Shown here piece after piece: positions 28,369 to 37,258 of a stretch of DNA of 64,000 nucleotides (positions are counted from its first letter, which is position 1; every line of letters starts with the position of its first letter). Under the pieces are notes generated by a model. It made no database searches. It saw only the letters and a list, made by a program, of their open reading frames with translations, and was not told where the DNA came from. The position numbers were made by a program, and so were the translations under genes. This DNA comes from Paracoccaceae bacterium (GTDB taxonomy: Bacteria; Pseudomonadota; Alphaproteobacteria; Rhodobacterales; Rhodobacteraceae), in assembly GCA_009842205.1 (NCBI GenBank), contig VYFX01000077.1:67543-131542 (forward strand). The letters are read 5' to 3'.

Positions 28369-29716
28369 CTATACTAAAGTATTTTGTTACTTTCCTACTG
28401 TCTTTTGAAAGCATGAATAGAGCTACTTGATCGCCAACTTGTATTCTGGTTTGAGTATTAAAGCTGATTGGCTCACCATCTCTCAAAATTGCCCCGAACT
28501 TAACGGGTATCTTGATTTCACCCAGCTGCTTGCTCTCGATTTCATGATTTCGTTCAATGAGCACCTCACAAACCTCACCCTCATCTTCCCCAATCATTTG
28601 TACCTGCTTGAAACTTGAAGGCTTGACATTCGGAATTATGGAAGAAACGGTAGTAGTCTGGGGATTCAATACAATATCGATGCCCATTGATTCGCCCAAT
28701 TTGGATAACCCGTAATCCTTGATCAATCCAATGGTGGTGATATTGGGGTTAAGCTCTTTGGCCTTATAGAGCATAAGCAGGTTTGATTTATCATTTTCAG
28801 TGAAGGAAATGATTGTATTGGCAGTATGTATACCTGCTTCATTCAATAGATCTTCCTCCATTCCATCTCCCTGCAGGACAATGGCCCTTGTTAATTCCCC
28901 AGCAATGGCTTCAGCACGCTCCTTGTCCTTTTCGATTAGCTTCAGCTGGTAGTTGTTAAAATTCTTTTCTACACGTTTGGTAAAATCCAATCCGATCTTG
29001 CCTCCACCGATGACAATGACTCGGTGGAATGGAGGTTTTTCAACACCGAATATTTCCAGGGTTCTTTCCAAATCATCGCTTGCAGCAATCAGATAAACCT
29101 TGTCACCTTCAATCAGTTGATCATCCGGATTGGCCAATTGGAGTACGTTATTGCGTCGATACCCAACGACAAAAGTTCTTAATCCTTCAAATGTTTCGGA
29201 AAGTTGGCGGAGAGAAGTGTTGAGAACGTTGCTTTTTTCACTCAGGTTCAATCCAATTACCTGTGCCTTGCCATTGAACAGGTTTTGGTAGAAAAACAAC
29301 TGCTTGGATCTGAGCAATCTTTGCGCTGCGTCGGCAACGGCACCTTCGGGATTGATTACAATATCAATGAAGCCATCGTTTTTTTCACTGACAAACTCAT
29401 GATAATCGGTATTGCGAATTCGGGCAATGGTTTGAATATCAGGATTGAGCTTGCGGGCAAAAAATGTACTGAGTACATTGGCTTCATCCGATGGGGTTAC
29501 AGCTACGATGAGATTGGTATTTTTTATACCCGATCGTTTCAAGTCCTCACCCCTGGTCCCCTCACCCACGACACCAATAATGTTCAGTTTGTCGGTGATC
29601 AGGCCAACATTATCCGAATTATTGTCCAGGACTGTAATCTCACAATCCATTTCCCGAACCAGATAACGGCAAATCTGGCTTCCTACCTGACCTGCTCCAA
29701 CGATTAGAATCTTCAT
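28358..29716 (-). CDS. trkA: Trk potassium uptake system, regulatory subunit
   Basis: TrkA is the cytoplasmic NAD(H)/nucleotide-binding ring that gates TrkH. The 452-residue chain has two RCK halves, each an N-terminal Rossmann domain (MKILIVGAGQVGSQICRYL, and later VIVIGGGKIGLDFTKRV) followed by a TrkA-C ligand domain. It lies between ntrX (61-bp gap) and trkH (overlap), an order common in alphaproteobacteria. Confidence 0.96.
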   Translation of the reverse strand: MKILIVGAGQVGSQICRYLVREMDCEITVLDNNSDNVGLITDKLNIIGVVGEGTRGEDLKRSGIKNTNLIVAVTPSDEANVLSTFFARKLNPDIQTIARIRNTDYHEFVSEKNDGFIDIVINPEGAVADAAQRLLRSKQLFFYQNLFNGKAQVIGLNLSEKSNVLNTSLRQLSETFEGLRTFVVGYRRNNVLQLANPDDQLIEGDKVYLIAASDDLERTLEIFGVEKPPFHRVIVIGGGKIGLDFTKRVEKNFNNYQLKLIEKDKERAEAIAGELTRAIVLQGDGMEEDLLNEAGIHTANTIISFTENDKSNLLMLYKAKELNPNITTIGLIKDYGLSKLGESMGIDIVLNPQTTTVSSIIPNVKPSSFKQVQMIGEDEGEVCEVLIERNHEIESKQLGEIKIPVKFGAILRDGEPISFNTQTRIQVGDQVALFMLSKDSRKVTKYFSIDAY

Positions 29717-29777
29717 ATATCAATAATGCCTTTGGCGTAGAAACCTGGTAAGACCTTAATTGGCCAAACCCCGATTG

Positions 29778-31178
29778 CTACATGTCTTCTTCAAACCCAG
29801 CTACCCTGCTTCCTGAAATGTTTCTTGTAACAATGCCAAGTGATTTGAGTTTCCTATGCAAGGCAGCCCTTTCCATCCCTATGAATTGTGCAGCCTTGGA
29901 TATATTACCACCAAACTGATTAATTTGGGCAGAAATATATTCCCTTTCAAATATCACTCTGGCTTCACGTAAAGGTAAATTCAGGTAATTTCCCGAAACT
30001 ACCGATATGGTATCCGTATTCACCTCGGCCGAGGAAGATACAACCTCATCCACGGTTATCGGGTCCTCGGATTTACCCGTTATCAGGATTCTCTCGATTA
30101 TGTTTTTCAACTGGCGAATGTTACCTGGCCACTCGGAAGAAACAAGAAACGATTCAGCTTCCTTGGATAATTCACGCAATGGCCAACCCCGGGTCTTGTG
30201 AAAAAGGTAAAGAAAACTCGCTGCCAATTCGGGTATATCTGATCTGTTTGTTTCCAAAGGAGGCACTTCAATCCGATAGGTTGCCAATCTTTCCAACAGG
30301 GAAGGCAATAATTGCCCACTTTCAATTTCCTGTTCTATATCTCTGCTGGTAGCCGAGAGAAATCTGACTTCTACCTTTAGGGTCTCAATGCCCCCCTCAT
30401 TGACGATTTGGTTCTTCACGATGACACTGAGAAGTTTCTGCTGAAGATCAATCGGAAGGGCACAAACTTCCTTCAAATACAGGGTTCCACCATGAGCCAA
30501 TTCGATTAGTCCTGAAACCCTTTGTCCGGTATCTGAAGACGTACCAAACAGTATGGATTCGATTTTTTCAGGATCCATCGTTGGTATGTTTGCGGTAAGG
30601 AAAGGTCCCTTTGCAAGGTGTGATTGTGCATGGATATACCTTGCAGCGGTTTCCTTGCCACTTCCGGAAGGCCCAGACAGAAGAACCCGGGCATTGCTTT
30701 TGGACATTTGATCCAGCAGGCTTTTGTATTTCTTGAAAACCCTTGAAGAACCGATGAGTAGTTTGGGATTGTTTTGCGAAACCCTGAGTACCTTTACCTG
30801 CCTTCGGAGTGATACCAATTCCATGGCATTCCTTACCACAGATAGCAACCGATCAACCCTTATCGGCTTTTCAATGTAATCAAACGCTCCCAGACGCATT
30901 GCCTTGACCGCAATTTCAATATTGCCATGTGCCGACATGATGATAATGGGGGTCGCAGCATCAACCTTGCGAATGGTTTGAAGTACCTGTAAGCCATCCA
31001 TTTGAGGGTCCTGCAAACGAATATCCAATAAAATCATGCACGGTTTGGTTTTTTTGAATTCCTCAAGACATTCAGAACCTGAGCTTGCCTGTCGGATCGA
31101 ATAGCCCTTGTCATGCAAAATTTCGGCAATCAGGCTCCGAATTCTGGAATTATCATCGACAACTAAGATATCATCCAT
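29778..31178 (-). CDS. ntrX: NtrX response regulator with degenerate AAA+ domain
   Basis: NtrX is the regulator paired with NtrY. From ATG 31178 it has 466 residues. The receiver domain carries the phosphoacceptor Asp52 (ILLDIRLQ). Walker A is kept (GPSGSGKE, 169-176), but the sigma-54 GAFTGA loop is absent (the matching region reads FGTSSDTGQRVSGLIE) and the Walker B pair DE is replaced by Lys236-Glu237 in GTLYLKE. The Fis-type helix-turn-helix at the C-terminus is intact (NISKAAQFIGMERAALHRKL). It should bind DNA but is unlikely to remodel sigma-54 polymerase. The gene starts 37 bp after ntrY. Confidence 0.92.
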   Translation of the reverse strand: MDDILVVDDNSRIRSLIAEILHDKGYSIRQASSGSECLEEFKKTKPCMILLDIRLQDPQMDGLQVLQTIRKVDAATPIIIMSAHGNIEIAVKAMRLGAFDYIEKPIRVDRLLSVVRNAMELVSLRRQVKVLRVSQNNPKLLIGSSRVFKKYKSLLDQMSKSNARVLLSGPSGSGKETAARYIHAQSHLAKGPFLTANIPTMDPEKIESILFGTSSDTGQRVSGLIELAHGGTLYLKEVCALPIDLQQKLLSVIVKNQIVNEGGIETLKVEVRFLSATSRDIEQEIESGQLLPSLLERLATYRIEVPPLETNRSDIPELAASFLYLFHKTRGWPLRELSKEAESFLVSSEWPGNIRQLKNIIERILITGKSEDPITVDEVVSSSAEVNTDTISVVSGNYLNLPLREARVIFEREYISAQINQFGGNISKAAQFIGMERAALHRKLKSLGIVTRNISGSRVAGFEEDM

Positions 31179-31215
31179 TTTTTTCGCTCGTTTGCCTCTT
31201 AATTTTACTGTTCTG

Positions 31216-33555
31216 TCATACCATTTTTGGTAAGTGGATTTGAACCATTGCACCCTGGTGATTGTCATCATCGAATGAGGGAGCTTTACCCAATTTCAAT
31301 TCACCACCATGACCCTCGACAATTCTCTCGGCATAGGCCAAGCCCAAACCGGTTCCCCCTTCCCTGAAAGTTATGAATGGTTTCTTGAACTCACTCAAAT
31401 CCAAATTTGATGGGAATCCGGCCCCATTATCCAATATGCTGATTAGAATCCAGCTATCCTGTTCCTGAAGCATCATCCTTATCTGAGGATAAAATTTATG
31501 GTCAGGAAATTTTTCTTTACGGGAATCTATCCCCTCTCGTGAATTCTTAAGTAGGTTTATAAGCATCTGATAAAAGAGTTCCCTGTCCAAATTTATATTT
31601 GAATGCTCTAGAGAAGATTCAACTTTTATCTCCACATCCTCTCCCCTGTTACGTTCAAATTCACAAGCTGCTTCGCAAACACCAACAAGATCTTCCGGCA
31701 TGAGAATGGGATCGGGCAGTTTGGCAAATTGGGAAAATTCATCCGAAATCCGGATCAAGCCATTCATACACTCGTGAATCGTTACTGTATATTTACTGAG
31801 CTGATCCCTTTTTGATTCTTCCAGCTCATCACCAATTTTGTATTCCAACTGGGTCAGGGCAAGGCTGATGGGGGTCATGGCATTTTTTATTTCGTGCGCA
31901 ATCTGTTGTGCAACACTTGACCATGCTGCCTTACTCTCAGCATTAACCAGCTCGGTTACGTCATCAAAGGCGATCACATATCCTTCAAGGTTTTCCATTG
32001 GGTCTGTCCGCTTTGCAATTCGAACGAACAGATGGACCATGCCATCATCACCACTGATTTGCAGATTTTTTTGAGCTAGTGACTTGGAGGAATTTGATAA
32101 CTCGCTGAGCAGGCCTGCAAAATCAGGTACTACCTCCTTGAGTTTTACCGAAGAAAAGGAAGTCTGATCACTTGCATTGAAGAGGTTGTAATCCAAACCC
32201 AAATGATGTCCGGCTGCCCTGTTCATAAATACAATGGTTTCATCATCACTCAAGCCTATTACACCGGCCGAAACACTTGACAATACACCACGAAATTCCT
32301 TCTCCCTGCTTTCTGCTATGTTTCTGATCGCAATCTCTTCACTTATGCTCTTGTCCAGTTTTCTGACCATGTCCTGAAAAACGCGACCGAATTTTGCAAT
32401 CTCGTCCTTGCCCCTTACCTCAATCTTTTCCTTGAGATGACCATCCCCAATTCTTTGCGCGACCTGTGCCAGGTACTTGACCGGTCTACTCATTCTTTCA
32501 GCCAGCAGAAATCCGAATTGTATCATGGCGATGACAAGAAATACGGCACAGATCAGAAAAACCAGGGAATATTGAAATATCGTTGACCCCAATTCCTGAA
32601 CCAGATCCTTTGACTTTTCCGGTTGAATGGTCAGGGACTTGCGCAGTTGAAGGATTGGTGAACTGACATCCGTGGTTGTATAGAGGTACTGATCAACCTT
32701 TTGGTCAAGTTTGATCAAGGCATAAAGCAAATTGGAGTTGGGTCGTTCAAAAACCACTCCGGATTTCTGGTTGTTTTCTTCAATGTATTGAATTTTCAAA
32801 TAGGAAAAATCCCTGTGTAATTTTAATTCCGGACCACAACCCTCAAAATTCCCCACTTCGGTTCCTTCGGGCGTAATTTCCTCCATCAAGTCCCTGGGCG
32901 GATTATCAAAATCGAAAAGATAGCTTCGTACCCCCCTGACGATTACCTGGCAATTACCGTCAATAATGAAGGCAAAACCGGGCACCCCCAGTTTTTCACT
33001 CTGATAATTCTGCATTACCTGCCTTGTTCCACCTAAATCAAGACCAGGTGATATTAAAAACTGATTTTCCAAAAAGGAGGAAAGCTCAACTGAGTAATTT
33101 TCAAGTTCGTCAGCTTTTTCATCAACATAGGAGTTGGAAGCATGAAGGGCTCTGTTAAGCTCGTCTGTCAACTCTTCATACACTCGTTCCCCTATTCCCA
33201 CATTCAACCCAAGGCTGGCAACAATGGCAACCAGTACGGTCGGTATGACAGCTACAATGGTGAATACCTTGACAAGTGTAAGATTAAGGGGGTTTTCAAC
33301 CTCGGGGTCCCTTTCGTAACCCAAAGACCGTAGAATTCGATAGCCAAGTACGGAAATTACGGCAATTACATAGACAAAATCCACTAATACAATAACTGCC
33401 AACCTTGTTGATATCCCCTGTTCTATATCCTCCCAAACAAGGACCGTGGCTCCGATGATCAAGGGGAATATTGCCAACAATATGTACGAAAACCACTTGC
33501 TTATCAAAGCAAAGAGTAATTCAAACCCGGATTTAACCCTCACAAGTGACAGCAA
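31216..33555 (-). CDS. ntrY: NtrY sensor histidine kinase
   Basis: A 779-residue membrane kinase. Two or more N-terminal hydrophobic segments (WFSYILLAIFPLIIGATVLVW, LTLVKVFTIVAVIPTVLVAIV) flank a periplasmic sensing region. A further membrane segment then leads into HAMP (RPVKYLAQVAQRIGDGHL), a PAS domain, the phosphoacceptor helix QQIAHEIKNAMTPISLAL and a HATPase with N box (LLKNSREGI) and GTGLGLAYAERIV. NtrY is thought to sense redox or nitrogen status in relatives. The gene heads the operon and diverges from ispDF. Confidence 0.95.
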   Translation of the reverse strand: MLSLVRVKSGFELLFALISKWFSYILLAIFPLIIGATVLVWEDIEQGISTRLAVIVLVDFVYVIAVISVLGYRILRSLGYERDPEVENPLNLTLVKVFTIVAVIPTVLVAIVASLGLNVGIGERVYEELTDELNRALHASNSYVDEKADELENYSVELSSFLENQFLISPGLDLGGTRQVMQNYQSEKLGVPGFAFIIDGNCQVIVRGVRSYLFDFDNPPRDLMEEITPEGTEVGNFEGCGPELKLHRDFSYLKIQYIEENNQKSGVVFERPNSNLLYALIKLDQKVDQYLYTTTDVSSPILQLRKSLTIQPEKSKDLVQELGSTIFQYSLVFLICAVFLVIAMIQFGFLLAERMSRPVKYLAQVAQRIGDGHLKEKIEVRGKDEIAKFGRVFQDMVRKLDKSISEEIAIRNIAESREKEFRGVLSSVSAGVIGLSDDETIVFMNRAAGHHLGLDYNLFNASDQTSFSSVKLKEVVPDFAGLLSELSNSSKSLAQKNLQISGDDGMVHLFVRIAKRTDPMENLEGYVIAFDDVTELVNAESKAAWSSVAQQIAHEIKNAMTPISLALTQLEYKIGDELEESKRDQLSKYTVTIHECMNGLIRISDEFSQFAKLPDPILMPEDLVGVCEAACEFERNRGEDVEIKVESSLEHSNINLDRELFYQMLINLLKNSREGIDSRKEKFPDHKFYPQIRMMLQEQDSWILISILDNGAGFPSNLDLSEFKKPFITFREGGTGLGLAYAERIVEGHGGELKLGKAPSFDDDNHQGAMVQIHLPKMV

Positions 33556-33960
33556 ATTACATTACCCATAAAGCCAAGGTACAGATATTCATCAACAATT
33601 CAGAAAATCCCTAAGAGAAGTTTATGAGAGCCATATTTGAATATGAACATCGTTTAAGTTATGAACTTACAATCATGGTTTCGTAGTTGAATTACGAAAA
33701 ATTACTTTCAATAATACTATAAATCATAATGAAGGTTGCAGAATTTAAAAACACCTAATCCCGAATTTTCAATCTGAATTCAGTTCCTTATGATATGATC
33801 TTTTTGCCCGATAAATGATTTGCTTGAAGTTCTGCAGGTTTTAGTTGGCCAGGTTTTCCTCTTGGTAAGATAAATCTCCGGATCATTGTTTGCATAAATA
33901 TTTTCAATAATAATACAATTGTTTGAAACCCAAGGTATAGAAAATAAGTCAGTTAAGGAT
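33556..33960. other. Divergent ntrY/ispDF spacer with a hairpin
   Basis: A 405-bp AT-rich region between divergent genes. The one clear structure is TTTCGTA/TACGAAA (33679-33685 with 33693-33699, 7-nt centre), which could be an operator. No dusB or ntrBC gene or remnant is visible, although these often lie here in relatives. Confidence 0.4.
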
Positions 33961-35109
33961 ATGAAGGTTGCTACCATAATTGTTGCAGGCGGTACGGGCA
34001 CCAGAGCAGGATTGTTCCCTCCCAAGCAATATCAGAGAATTGGATTGGAAACGGTTTTGGAAAAAACTATCAACCAATTTGTATCCCATCCCCATGTTGA
34101 TTCGTGTGTGGTTGTTATATCCCGGGAGCACAAGGAACTATTTGAGGAAACTGTTTCCCCCAATATTCGTGGCGAATATCAATTGGCCTTTGGTGGAAAC
34201 AGCAGGACAGAATCGGTTTACAGTGGATTGCAACATCTCAAAAACCAGGATATTTCACATGTCTTGATTCACGACGGAGCCCGACCCTTTGTTTCGGCCA
34301 GGTTGATTACCGACATGGTAACATTACTGGAATCACATGAAGGTATCGTACCGGTAGTGGCAATTTCGGATGCGGTTTGGAAATTCAAAGGCAACCATTT
34401 GGTTAATCCCGTTTCAAGAGAGCATCTCAGTGCTGCCCAAACGCCACAGGGATTCAATTATTCCCAAATCCTTCAGGCTTACGAAAAAAGAACTGGTCAT
34501 ACAGCAGATTGCGCCGAAATAGCCTTGGCGGGTAATTTGAAGGTGGCAACCATCGAGGGTGAAAAGGAAAATTACAAGATAACGACTGCCGAGGATCTGG
34601 AGTATGCAAGAATGATATCAAAAAATGATGTGCATGATGTTCGGGTAGGACAAGGGGTTGATGTTCACAAGCTGGTACCTGGTAAATCCATAGTGCTATG
34701 TGGAGTTGAAATTCCCTTTGACAAAAGACTTGAGGGTCATTCAGATGCAGACGTGGGATTACATGCCATTACTGATGCCATTTATGGTTCCTTGGGCAAG
34801 GGAGACATTGGCACTTGGTTCCCTCCCGAAGACCCAGCTTGGAAAGGTACTGATTCTATCCATTTTCTAAATCATGCCAATGGGCTACTCCAAGAAGAAC
34901 ATTATTCCATTACCTCGATCGATTGCACATTTGTTTGTGAAGAACCCAAGATCAAACCACATGTTATGGATATGCGCAAGAGAGTTGCTGAACAGCTGGG
35001 AATCAATGTGGATCGGGTCAGCATAAAGGCAACCACTTCTGAAATGATGGGTTTTACAGGGAGGAAAGAGGGCATTCTAGCTTTGGCGACTGTGTCTATT
35101 TCGAGATGA
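33961..35109 (+). CDS. ispDF: Bifunctional IspD/IspF enzyme of the MEP pathway
   Basis: A fused enzyme for two steps of isoprenoid synthesis: cytidylyl transfer to methylerythritol 4-phosphate (IspD) and cyclisation to the 2,4-cyclodiphosphate (IspF). From ATG 33961 it has 382 residues. The IspD half shows IIVAGGTGTRAG, FPPKQYQRIG and HDGARPFVS. The IspF half (from about residue 226) shows GQGVDVHKL and GHSDADVGLHA, the zinc-binding Asp and His. Such fusions are common in alphaproteobacteria. The stop overlaps the pgpA start (ATGA). Confidence 0.97.
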   Translation: MKVATIIVAGGTGTRAGLFPPKQYQRIGLETVLEKTINQFVSHPHVDSCVVVISREHKELFEETVSPNIRGEYQLAFGGNSRTESVYSGLQHLKNQDISHVLIHDGARPFVSARLITDMVTLLESHEGIVPVVAISDAVWKFKGNHLVNPVSREHLSAAQTPQGFNYSQILQAYEKRTGHTADCAEIALAGNLKVATIEGEKENYKITTAEDLEYARMISKNDVHDVRVGQGVDVHKLVPGKSIVLCGVEIPFDKRLEGHSDADVGLHAITDAIYGSLGKGDIGTWFPPEDPAWKGTDSIHFLNHANGLLQEEHYSITSIDCTFVCEEPKIKPHVMDMRKRVAEQLGINVDRVSIKATTSEMMGFTGRKEGILALATVSISR

Positions 35110-35738
35110 TCAATTTTTTTTCGAAGTGCGTATTAACCCTTTTTGGCCTCGGTTTTTCTCCAATTGCTCCCGGCACCGTAGCATCCTTTGCAGGAATATT
35201 GATTGGGGGATTTCTGATAACACTGGAATATGGGTATCTTTACCTGATAATACTTCCATTTTTATTTTGGTGGCTTGGAACGGTTTGCCTGAAAGCAACC
35301 TTGAGTTCATTTGCATCCGATGATCCCTCAGAAGTAGTGATTGATGAGTTGGTTGGTCAATTGGTTGCACTTTGGCCACTGACCCTTGGGCTGTTTGCGA
35401 TTGAAAGTGGTATATTAATAGGTATATTAATAAATGACACATTTTTGTTATTTCTTGTCAAGAACCTTCTCAGCAATCCGTTATTTCAGCCCTTGATTTT
35501 CGAATTGATTCCGCTGAATAGATATTTATTTCTATCCCTGCTATCCTTGTTCCTTCTATTTCGGTTCTTTGATATCAAAAAGCCCTTTTGGGTCGGACGA
35601 ATTGATAGACAGAAAACCACCAACAGTATTATGTTGGATGATATTGTTGCAGGTTTATTTGCCGGGGCGGTATTTTTAACTTTTATTTTTCTGTTTTATG
35701 TCCTATCTTTATTTTCCGGGTTGGCAATTATTGATTAA
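35106..35738 (+). CDS. pgpA: Phosphatidylglycerophosphatase A
   Basis: PgpA removes phosphate from phosphatidylglycerophosphate to make phosphatidylglycerol. The 210-residue membrane protein has the family motifs GLGFSPIAPGTVASF, VVIDELVGQ and RFFDIKKPFWVGRID, with acidic residues for metal at the catalytic face (DDIVAG). It is longer than E. coli PgpA (about 170) because of a hydrophobic insertion of about 40 residues before the FDIKKPF motif. It is translationally coupled to ispDF through a 4-bp overlap. Confidence 0.92.
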   Translation: MINFFSKCVLTLFGLGFSPIAPGTVASFAGILIGGFLITLEYGYLYLIILPFLFWWLGTVCLKATLSSFASDDPSEVVIDELVGQLVALWPLTLGLFAIESGILIGILINDTFLLFLVKNLLSNPLFQPLIFELIPLNRYLFLSLLSLFLLFRFFDIKKPFWVGRIDRQKTTNSIMLDDIVAGLFAGAVFLTFIFLFYVLSLFSGLAIID

Positions 35739-36027
35739 TTCCAATTCAGGTGCATTTTTTGCATCTTGGATACATTGGTTAGATTCTGACTAGGAAGTTA
35801 CCCAGAGTAAATTCTCGGTACTTCATTTGGCCTTACTCCGGACAGGCTCATGGAAAAATGAAACATGACATCCAAATTTGATTGATCTCAATGGATGTTC
35901 GGTAGTTTGGTTTACCGCTTAGTTGGAAATTTTTGAACGGGAGCCAGAAAAACCAATTTATTCACCTAAAACGAAATAGTCACTGGGGTAAAGCCCCTAT
36001 TTGTAAATTGTTAGATTGGAGTTAGAA

Positions 36028-37215
36028 ATGGTTGGAGCAGATACAGCCTGGATTATAGTGGCAACTGCCTTGGTTCTACTAATGACCCTCCCAGGGTTGG
36101 CCCTATTTTATGGGGGATTGGTTAGAGCCAGAAATGTATTGAGTGTGTTTACTCAATGTTACGCTATTGCCTGTTTGATGAGTGTCCTATGGTTGATCGT
36201 AGGATATTCTATCGCTTTCGGTGGTGGAGATTCCATGTTTTGGGGAGGCCTGGACAGGGTTCTCCTTTTGGGAGTTGATTCAGAAACACTTTCAGGAACT
36301 ATTCCTGAAGTATTGTTTTTTGCCTTTCAAATGACTTTCGCTGTAATCACTCCGGCACTCATTGTAGGTGCTTATGTTGAGCGAATAAATTTTGGGTTTG
36401 TATTGGTTTTTTCCGGTCTATGGATGCTGCTTTGTTATGCACCAATAGCTAATTGGATCTGGGGTGGTGGTTTTCTATCTGCCGGTGGCATCTATGGTGA
36501 GGATGTAGGTACATTCGATTTTGCAGGGGGATTGGTCGTTCATGAATCTGCTGGTCTTGCCGCCCTTGTCATTGCTTATTTCCTTGGCCCCCGCAAGGAT
36601 AAAGGCAAACCCCCACACGGACCTGGTATGGTCATGATGGGCGCTGCCCTTCTGTGGGTCGGATGGTTTGGCTTTAATGGCGGGTCCCAACTGGCAGCCG
36701 ATGGTGGTGCTGCCATGGCTCTGACAGTTACTCACATATCTGCCGCATCGGCCTCCCTAACTTGGGTATTGTTGGAGAAAATCAAATATGGCAAAGCTTC
36801 GCTGGTTGGTTTGGTAACCGGTACCATTGCCGGATTGGCATCCATCACTCCTGCCTCCGGTTTTGTAAACCCGATCGAAGCCTTGATCATCGGTGCGATA
36901 GCTGGCGTTTTATGTCAGGAGGCCGTCAGATTTGTCAAGAATATCATTAACATTGATGATACTTTGGATGTTTTTGCCGTTCATGGTGTTGGCGGAATGT
37001 TCGGCACAATAATGATTGCCCTCTTCGTTGCAGAAGCAAGTTGGGTTGCCCAAATTGGTTCAGTAATCATCGTTGGTGTATTTACCATTGTAGTTACTGC
37101 AATAATCGTAAAGGTATTGGGTATATTCATGCAGATGCGTTCCTCTGTGGAAGACGAAATAACCGGTCTGGACATGTCTGCCCATGGTGAGCGTGCTTAC
37201 GAGTTTAATTCATAA
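36028..37215 (+). CDS. amt: Ammonium transporter
   Basis: An Amt/MEP/Rh-family channel, 395 residues from ATG 36028, which has GGAG eight bases upstream. The in-frame TTG at 36016 overlaps that site. There are about eleven hydrophobic helices, with family marks LALFYGGLVRARNVLS, the twin-histidine positions in LVVHESAG and FAVHGVGGMFG, and ALLWVGWFGFNGGS. No glnK gene precedes it, unlike the usual glnK-amtB pair. The 289-bp spacer before it shows no good sigma-54 site. It ends at a shared terminator with the MttB-like gene. Confidence 0.95.
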   Translation: MVGADTAWIIVATALVLLMTLPGLALFYGGLVRARNVLSVFTQCYAIACLMSVLWLIVGYSIAFGGGDSMFWGGLDRVLLLGVDSETLSGTIPEVLFFAFQMTFAVITPALIVGAYVERINFGFVLVFSGLWMLLCYAPIANWIWGGGFLSAGGIYGEDVGTFDFAGGLVVHESAGLAALVIAYFLGPRKDKGKPPHGPGMVMMGAALLWVGWFGFNGGSQLAADGGAAMALTVTHISAASASLTWVLLEKIKYGKASLVGLVTGTIAGLASITPASGFVNPIEALIIGAIAGVLCQEAVRFVKNIINIDDTLDVFAVHGVGGMFGTIMIALFVAEASWVAQIGSVIIVGVFTIVVTAIIVKVLGIFMQMRSSVEDEITGLDMSAHGERAYEFNS

Positions 37216-37220
37216 ATCTC

Positions 37221-37258
37221 AAATCCCCCTGGTTTCCAACAGGTAATCAGGGGGATTT
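37221..37258. terminator. Bidirectional terminator between amt and the MttB-like gene
   Basis: AAATCCCCCTG (37221-37231) and CAGGGGGATTT (37248-37258) form an 11-bp stem, followed on the plus strand by TTATAT. The minus-strand gene stops right beside it, so it probably serves both directions. Confidence 0.85.

Noticed and set aside
29204..29707. Plus-strand frame of 167 codons opposite trkA
   Set aside because: Mirrors the conserved RCK domains of trkA and has no own features.
35739..36027. Sigma-54 promoter for amt
   Set aside because: No GG-N10-GC element of adequate quality (TGGCAC-N5-TTGC) was seen in the spacer.
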